64,000 nt of DNA from Amphiura filiformis (lineage: Eukaryota > Echinodermata > Ophiuroidea > Amphilepidida > Amphiuridae): assembly GCF_039555335.1 (NCBI RefSeq), contig NC_092636.1:54367706-54431705 (forward strand), read 5' to 3'. Of this stretch, positions 13,901 through 22,900 are shown in pieces. The notes under the pieces are model-generated. The model did not search any database, had not been told where the DNA came from, and was given only the letters and a program-made list of their open reading frames with translations. The position numbers and the translations under genes were made by a program. How positions within the stretch are numbered: the first letter of the stretch is position 1; every line of letters begins with the position of its first letter.

Positions 13901-16900
13901 TTAATGACGCAAAGACAGTTGTGGTAACACCATGGTCGCAGACATGCAAAAAAGCTCAAAAACAGATAGGCCTAGTAATGAAACCAGTTTTTATTTTCCT
14001 TGCTCTAGCGAATTCACAGAGAAGGTGTTTCTAGTACAATACAGCGTCGGACTCTAGCTGAGAGCGTAGCCTAAGTCCAAACGGACTCCAAGAAGGGCTC
14101 TCCATACACAAATGAACAAACACAAAGGAAGGTAGTCTCCTCCGTGACCAGCTTGATTTCGATGGAGCGAAAACAAATTGGCTGCAGAGGAGACGGGTAA
14201 TTTTGCCATGCAAATGAGGTGAGTGTCATCCCCTGCTATCACTCTGGTCCTGGTTACTTTGAATTTATGTGTAATCTCAATTTCTGAGAATGTATCAATG
14301 GTTCCGGGTATGCTCTCGGTATGAAGATATTCCTCAATAAGTGAATGGTGATGAAGGAAGGCGATGAAAAATGATATGAAACTCCAACAAATTACGAGCA
14401 AGCATAAATTCCTATACGCCATCGCTTGACGGGTCCTGATGCTGGTCATTGTATCCAAAATTTCACTGTACATTCTTTGCATGACGATTTAGAACCAGTA
14501 CAACTTGTACCAAATGTTTTAAGCAATTCTAAATCCGATCATGCTAATCGTAGAGACCTGTAACTACGAAGTGAAAGTCCACTTCAGTTCATCAAGAATT
14601 TTACATTTTACGCAAGAACTGGAGATTATGCTAGCAGCAGACAAAATGATATTTTGATCTGAGACGAATTTGTCTCAGATTTTGATGGTATGGTATTATA
14701 TTCTCTGGCAGATGTGATTTACAGGGGTTAATGGTCGGTATACAGGTTGTATCAAAATAATTGATCTCCGTTTCTTGTTGTTATTGAAAATCCTGCCTGT
14801 TCCAAACGCACCATTGGATCCGATTGAATTGAGCGGACGTCATTCTTTCTACTTTTTATTTAACAGTCATTTCATATCAAGTTTTTTTTTATGTACGTTG
14901 ATCGTAATTGTTTTCTGGTTTGTACCAGGCGAAACACATCACCACATCATTTCATGAATCGCTTCAAAACTGGTGAATAGGTGTTAGTTATGCTCCGATT
15001 GCATCTTTTATTTCTATAGGGTTTTTGATTTGCCGCGCGTCAATCAATCAATCAAGTTTGGTCTGCAGGGGGTCTGCCGATATGACATATTGTAATCAAA
15101 CAGTTTTTCCACTATGTCTACACACAAGCACAAAAACAAAATTCCTCTGATTTTCAAGTTGTTTATCTGCGTTTAATAGTTAGTGGCCCATGCTCTTGTC
15201 ATTGGCTTAGGACGATTTTCAACATGTGGGGCTAACAAACAAACAATTTTGGTAACCCATCCTGGGGGTGCCCGACGGGGTTTTCCCCCTGGGTGTCAGG
15301 AAATTTTGCGAAATATAGGTCAAAAACGCCCATTTTCCCCAGTATCTGGTCATATTATTTACTTCATCTCGAATTAGGGGGGGGGAGGCTGAGCCCCGAC
15401 CAAAATTATTGAGGGGCTGCAAACCCCCCGGTTCCTAAGCCTATGCTTGTGAAATTCTACATGTAGAGTTTTCTATGTAGGGTGTGTTGATCTATAGTTG
15501 AGATGCAGCAGATATAAATATCTAGAAAAATAGATATCACAAGCTTTGTCGTTTTAATCGTCATGAATTGTGGTTCTGAATTCACCTCTTTATAAGTTTA
15601 ATAACGACTATGTGATCATTTGCTTTTCTCTCCAACGAGGGATTCTTGACACTATATATTAAAATTCACACAGATTAATATTCGTAATTGGTTTAAAAAA
15701 AGTGAATAAATAGATCATTTTACCGCAGATGCAATTGAGCATGAAGTCGAGCAGCCAGAGACACGCACATATTTTAAACCATATCCTTTTAAGTATTGAC
15801 TTTCGTGACTTTCACGTCAGGTTGGTCAACCCATTAATGAATGTCAATAGCTGATTACAAAGGAATGTGTATTGAATAAGTTGGAAAAGAGTCATACCTC
15901 TTGTTGACGGATATTTCCCATAAAAGACACCATGCACAGTTTTGACAGTTTTAAAAGCATTGTTATTTGTTCAAATAAATATTAATTATATAATAAATAT
16001 TTCACAATACTGTATATGAATTATGAATATGAATTTATAATTTATTGTGAAATATGATTCTCCCACGAGGGTTCTTCCTCTTTCCTGAGTTGCTACCGTT
16101 GGTGGCGCTAGAAGCTGATCGAAAAAATTCGGTAAGAAATCGAGACGAAGGGAATTATTTCTTACCGAATATTTTGGACCAACTTCTGTGATCGACGGGA
16201 GCAAAATAATATTCCCATTAAACAGTTTTAATTGACAATTTAGATCTAAATTAAATATTATACAATACAATAACATTATACAATACAATACAATACAATA
16301 CAATACATATACAATGCCGGAAATGTAGCCATGCACATTATACATAATACAACATGTCTTCCGTAACATGGCATTTATCAATATTAAAATGCTTCCACCT
16401 CGTCCAAAATGATTTTAGGAATTTCTCGTGGGGACTTTTCCCGGTAATTGCTTTAGAAAAATAACACATTATACTATCTTTTCTTTTACTTTTAGAATAT
16501 TTAGATACAGGTATTAATGTATATTTATGATTTTGCCTTGGTTCAGCGCCTATCACGTTTAACACCATCCCCATGAAAACATCTTCAAGTTTAAAATACT
16601 TCACGTGTGTCGATATTGTCAGTATCAGTGGAAGTAGATCGTTGGATATGAGATAGGTCGGTCCATTGACGTAGGGAGGGTATACTGAGTAAGGGTATTC
16701 TGAGATGTTCACATACCACTTGCTATCGAAGACTCTTATTGGTGCGTAATTAAAATGGAGGTGGCCTTCCACGAAAGTTTCATGCGTAGTTTCCTTTAAA
16801 TGTTTTACCAAATTAGGAAGATTCGGGATGACATCACTGTCGATTTTTAAAACAAATTTTGCTTCTTTGCAAAAATTTATTGCCCATCGGAGACCCATCA

Positions 16901-19900
16901 ATGTTTTTAAGGTTAGATTGTTATAGGTACTAGGTATCGATGAAATTTTCCTTACAAATATCATGATATATTTTATTTTCTTTAAAGATATTGATTTCAT
17001 CCGATGTGCTTAAACTTCTACCCAAGAGAAACACGTAAGCTACTTTTTTACCTAATATTTTCTCACGGGTAAGTTTTCCCCAAGTCGTTCTTATCGCATC
17101 CCGACGCAATCTCTCACTCGTTGCAGTCAGAATAAGCAACAGAACAAACACCTCGCTGTCATTTTTGTTAGTCCGTTGACAAATATGCGAATTCTGGATT
17201 ATGTATCTCGTAAAATGCGGATTGATCACCTCTGGCATGAAGAATGTTTTGTTATGGACGCATTGTTCGATATCAGTTGTATTATCCATGGTATATAAGT
17301 TTGTAATGTTTGTGTCCTTCCTACAACAAAGGCAGGAAGCACTCTTTGTTGCCTTCTTTCTATCCGTGGCTACGTATGATTCGTATGCAATCTCACTATC
17401 TGAACCAATATCAATGGCTCTAGACATGATGGTATCTTTATCGAAATGATCATCACTATTAAGGCTTTCCACAACTGACTGATGATAAATGAACGTGATA
17501 ACAAATGATATGAAACTCCAACAAACTACGAAGAAGCAGAAATTCCTATACGCCTTCTGTTGCCGGTTCATTATGCTAGACATTTTGTCCGAAATTTGAC
17601 TTTTTATTGTATTTTCTTTGCTTTGCAGAATTAGAACGAGTACAAATTAGCTCAAATTGTACCAAAGAAGCTTATTGTATTTCAACGTACATCAATTATT
17701 TTGGCCTGACATTCTGCTGATCGCCTTTATACATGCAAGAACACTTTTATTTTGTCTACCTTTGGTTTCTATCTCATGCTCTCGTGGAATACTGCCTGTT
17801 AGGTGTGATGTTCTACGCTGTAGTCGCCATAATCAGCAAATAAGAATATGTGGCCAAATCTACCATAAGCTTGGTCGCTTTAAATATCACGAATCGTGGT
17901 TCTTAGTAGCAATTTTTGTGAGCATTACGTTTACGGAACATAAATATTCGTAATTGGTTAGAAATTGTGAATATAAGTATGGGCAGTTTTACCGCAGATG
18001 CATTTGAGTATGAAGTTGGACAGCCAGAGACACGCAAACGCTTTAAACCATATCCCTAATACATGACTTTCGTGACTTTAACGTTTGTTCTGTCAACCCA
18101 TATATGAATGTCAATAGTCGATTACAAAGTTGAATTTCTTAAAGTTGAATAAGAATAGCAATTTTATATCTAAAATTATATCTAATTTCTGACGGGTAAT
18201 GGAGTATTTCAATTTAGAGTTTAAAAATTGAATGCATGTGCAATAGGCTACAATGCACAACCTGAATATTAGCATGATTAGGGCTAAGGCATAAAATTTG
18301 GAATTGGGTTTGTTTCAAGTGTCGGTGTTGGGGTTCGGGTTTGACTTTAGGTTTTATGGGTTAGAGTTAAAGTTTAAGTATTCTAAGCTATCTATAGATA
18401 GCCCAAAACGTGATTCTTGTTCGACTGTTCAAGAACTTGATTCAACATTGGGGTGGGACGGAGTGTTTTAGAAGAGAAAAAATAGCATACAAAAAATGGA
18501 CGAAGCTGATACTTTTGCAAGTGTCAATATTCAACAACATACACCTGGTCATCAGACTTGTACCCGAGTCCAGCTCATCCGAGTCCGAGCCGAGCCGAGT
18601 CCAGTTGAACCCGAGTCCGAGCCAAGTCCGAGTCCTTTTCTGTCCGAGTCCGGACTCGAGTCCATGTCCGGGGGTGCCGTGTCCGAGCCAAGTCCGAGTC
18701 CACCAAAAATATGACCTGAGTCCGGACTCGGGTCCGGACTCGGTCAGAGTCCATGCCTGTGGTGGGGCACTAAACTTTATATCTGACATGTATGTGTCTA
18801 TCAGTGAAGTAGGGGCCTAAAAAGTGGGGGTGGGGGTCACTGGTTATAAAAAATGAAAAAGGGGGTCATTGGGTAAACATTTTAAACGATAGGGGTCACA
18901 GATATTAAAAGTTCTCTAAAAACTTCATGTATCTACATGTACCAGACAACAGTAAATGTGGAGGTGTTGGTGTGTGTGTGTGTGTGTGTGTGTGTCACAT
19001 TAGTGACATGTAACTCACAGATGTACACAGGCCACAGGGACTCGGGAAGGGGCACCAGGCTGTGTGCAGCATAAATGTACATGGTCATGGAGAGCATTGT
19101 ATTCAATGGGGGTGGGATAAATTATAGTATAGCTTTACCTTTACCACATTCATTAAAGCAGGCCTGAAAATTTGGAATAACTACTGTTGTATGTATACAA
19201 ATCAGTTAGGGGTGGGACCCATCCCCCCCCCCCCACACACACACACTTTTATCAGTCAGTCTAGGGGATTATGCTGTTACCAAACAAAAGTTCAAGCATG
19301 CGGTATGCTTTGTACCTGTGATATTAATTCCAAATATCTTTTCAAAACTGAACAAATGTGCAGCGAATAGTGAACACATACAAACTACACATGTATGTAT
19401 TCTCTCGGTCAGGGTTGTTCCATCTAGAGCACTTACCCATTTCTCAGATCTGTCAAAGGGGACACCCTCATGACATCCCTATTGGATTGTACAGGGCCTT
19501 TGATTTCCAGTCAATTTTCTCCACATAGAACACATCAATGTGCATTAATTTTCCTTTTGTAATTTATAAGCGTACTCCCCTGATTAGAAATCAAACATTT
19601 TTAAATTGTTTCACAAAGAGGTATATTTATCATTATGACATGTTTTGTGATTTCCCCCATTGAGTACAACCGTACGGTGAGTGTCCCCTGTGTCTGAGAG
19701 CGCAAGATGGAATAGCCGAATCTATCGCGAGTGATCGACAGAATGTAAAATACCCTATGTAATAACCATATACATAAATGTATGTAACGGAGGAGCACAA
19801 AGTTACTACACATTAGGATGAGCTGCCATGCATTGCATACTGCATGGTCCAGTGTGCACTTTTTCTCTTTTTCACTGAGTTGCATGAATTAGAAAGTTCC

Positions 19901-22900
19901 ATGAAAGAAATTTTTGATATTTTATGCAGTATTTATTAAAATCATGCATAATTAATTATCAAGACCTAACCTGTTTATTTCATCATTGCTAACAATAATA
20001 TGATTATGCTAATTCACAGATATTATTAAATAATATGGTGGATATGTAGGATACATGACAGATGACTTATTTGACAGCCCCCAATTTTAGGGAAAAGAGC
20101 AAATAAAGTGAATTCAACAAATTTGAAATCAAATTTTAGATCTATTTTGACATTTTTAGGTATAATCAGTTCACATTTAACATGGATTTAATTGCATGGA
20201 CTCGGACCGGACTCGGCTTCGAGTCCGAGTCCTTTTGTGTCCGAGTCCGAGCCGAGCCGAGTCTTTGTCATTGGTCAACCAGACAATATTTATTTTTGAC
20301 GAACAGACCGACGTTGCGACTGAAACTTTCAGTTTTCAGCAGGTTCCAATGCAAATGACCTGGAGTACCGGCGACTTCCGCTATAGATGGCAATCGGACA
20401 AAATGTTCTCACGCCTGGGACAGAATTATAAAGGACATTCCCTGTCGATTATAATATATATTTGACGTTGCCGGTACTCAAGATCATTTGCATCACAGCC
20501 CAGCTGAAAACTGAAGGTTTCAGTCGCAACGTCGGTTAGATCGCCAATAATAGTATTTCAGGTTGAACAGATTTAATTTCAACAAGATATTGGCTCGTTT
20601 GTAGCTGTTTCATCTAATTGTATTTCCTATACCTTTAATCATTCTTACCATAATTTAGGACATAAATAGCATAATGACATTTTTTAATGTTATTATAATT
20701 ATGTAACAGCGAGTAGTGTTGTAAAATATGTTTATTTACCTTGGTATATCTTGAGCTCACGGAAAAAGCAAAGCCTGGTGCCACAGAAAATCCAAGAGAT
20801 TTCACCAGAGCAGGCTGACCTTGAGGATGCATCAATATCTGACGAAAAATTGCCAAGATACAAATATGTAAACCTAAGCGAAAAAGACAGTACATGTATG
20901 TTGCAGCGTCTTACAAATTGGTTAGGATCACCATTAAACGCAAGGACCCTGGTAAGATCACCCTCACACACACCCATACCTATTGTTAAGTTTGGATCTT
21001 TTTTAATTATAAGTAGTTCTGTTACAAATAATGATCGTTACAATAATAATATTGAACGGGCAATGCGAGAATACATTCAAATAAAAATGTGAGAAAGTTC
21101 AAATAAAAATATCGCACTCGCCTGTGACTCGTGCAATATTTTAATACCTTGTGCGAAATATTTTTGTATTATAAAAGTATTTCGATATAAAGGAAGCCGT
21201 CCATGCCAACTGCCTGATCGGGAAACGCTTTTAATAGTGCAGCATGTTGCCTGTTCCGGAAACATGTAATACTCCAATTCAAATAATATATATATTCGTT
21301 ATTTCTTGATTTAGAGCTCAAATTAGTTTAATTTTAATCTTTTATCCATGGCTTTTGCATTCAGTAATATTTTCTCTTGATGGCGATTCACTAAACGAGA
21401 TGTCATTCAAGTGTGTAAAAGAAAAATATCGCCCGATTGCCGCGACTAATTTCGGGTTAACTTCCAAATTCGGAAGAGTTACAAAGTTGCCTGATCAGGC
21501 AGTTGGCCCGTACTGATAAGTATTGCATGTTTATATCAATCAATACTAGTACCTTTAACCCAGCGCCAGCATTTTCAGAGGAGGTATACTCGTTCTGTTC
21601 TACGTTCAATCGTAAGTAAAGCCCATTTTGACTTCCGGGTTGTCGTACTTCTAGAGTTTTTCTCATCGATAAATGATGATTAAACGAATAACATACACCA
21701 GAGTCAGTAATCACACGAGTAAAATTCTCCGGACCACAAGATTCTACCGTTCTCCATGAACACTTCTGTATCATATCCTCAGCTTGATGTGATTGATTAA
21801 ACGCAAGTTCAGTTAGGTTCCAACGGCTAATCCCAACTGCGTCTTCATACGCATCCCAGTTGATTGACTCGTCGTTTCCTGTTGATTGCATCGTAGGGTT
21901 ATACAATTTTTGTAACAACACAACTGATGCTGGATCAATAGTGGATTTTCTCCATTGGTTGTAGTTACATAGAGTTACAACAGGGAAGGGTAGGTACGTT
22001 ACGTAATTCATCGTCACTACGCTAGACATTGGGTATCTGAAAAACTTGAATATGCTATCCATCATGCCATAGATTAACCATACCGTCATCGCTAAGAGAA
22101 GAAGTAACCACATGAATCTGAGGAGATTTAAAAATACAGAGTCTTAAGAGCTCTTAAGGATTATGTTTGCATCAGTGACACTAATGAATTTAGTCTATGT
22201 GTGATATATAGGAACAAGCTGGCTAGAATAATTTGGTTATTCTACCCTTTGGAGTGCAACATTCCATATTTAACATATTTTTATAGAGAGAATAGGCAAA
22301 CATTTAAATATTAGGTGCTATAAAGTTGCATGTTCGACTACCATGACTACGCGGATATGGATAGACCATTTTCGGAAAATCCCAAAAGCCTTTGCAGTTG
22401 ATGCCGTGATGACATTTCGTCGATGCGCACATTTTTACTGCGCACGTTGAATTAGTCTCCACAGCAGCCAGTTTGGTTCCGCTCCCTCCACACAAACAGT
22501 CTGCCAATTGCCACTTATAACGCCGTTTCTGATTAGCTACACGAATGTAGCCGTAGAGCTGTACATACGGGAACTTGATTGACCTCAGTCAGCTGGCGAG
22601 AATGCCGCGAGATGGCGGGTCAAACTTACTCATGAATAATAAAGTAGCCGTCTAGCCGATCGACCAATTGAAAGCTTTGTTTGACGTCAAGCTGGATGAC
22701 GTCGGCAGAAAACCGTTAGCGAATCAAAAAGGACCAGTTCGTGATCATTGGCAGACTGTTTGTGTGGAGGGAGCGTAACCAAACTGGCTGCGGAGGAGAC
22801 TAACGTTGAATAATCACGATGGATGCGCAGTAAAGATGTGCGCAAACGTCATCAGGGTTTTAATATTCCAAAATGGTCGATTGGCTGATATTCAGGTGCT

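Larger units (their letters stand above)
11434..14449 (-). pseudogene. GT31 beta-1,3-galactosyltransferase-like gene, split by a hAT-like insertion
   Basis: This is a type II Golgi membrane glycosyltransferase of family GT31. The 5' piece (14449-14236) codes a short cytosolic tail and signal anchor, AYRNLCLLVICWSFISFFIA. The 3' piece (12464-11434) codes the catalytic domain: RRDGIRATWG, VAYVFLLG, DTYNNLTLKTL, the DxD-type KIDSDV, SKWYVNTSEYPYSEYPPYVNGP, and EDVFIGM. Together the pieces make exactly 1,245 bases (415 codons with stop), so one frame existed before a 1,764-bp insertion at 12472-14235. The insertion carries stops and removes the membrane anchor. A shorter protein starting at Met 12471 would lack the anchor. 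The start at 14449 is chosen because it aligns with the start of the paralogue at 17583. Acceptor and exact linkage cannot be told. Confidence 0.85.
11300..18140. repeat. Tandem duplication holding two GT31 genes
   Basis: Unit 1 spans about 11300-15870 and unit 2 about 16255-18140. They share the pentamer array, the whole coding region, and 5' flanks such as the matching segments near 15540-15860 and 17870-18130 (AAGCTT.GTCG, then AATGTCAATAG.). Unit 1 is longer because of the 1,764-bp insertion at 12472 and extra repeat DNA around 15.0-15.5 kb. Confidence 0.8.

Noticed and set aside
12465-14242. Normal intron in the left GT31 gene
   Set aside because: The only GT-AG pair at the junction shifts the frame by 7 bases; the direct repeats and hAT-like ends explain it as an insertion. 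The sister gene has no intron there.
18410-18820. Overlapping frames with Ser/Pro/Glu-rich peptides
   Set aside because: They coincide with the GAGTCC minisatellite and are open on both strands.
22304-22507. Cys-rich minus ORF resembling a zinc-binding domain
   Set aside because: It lies wholly inside a MITE with long inverted repeats, and the Cys/His spacing fits no family I can name.
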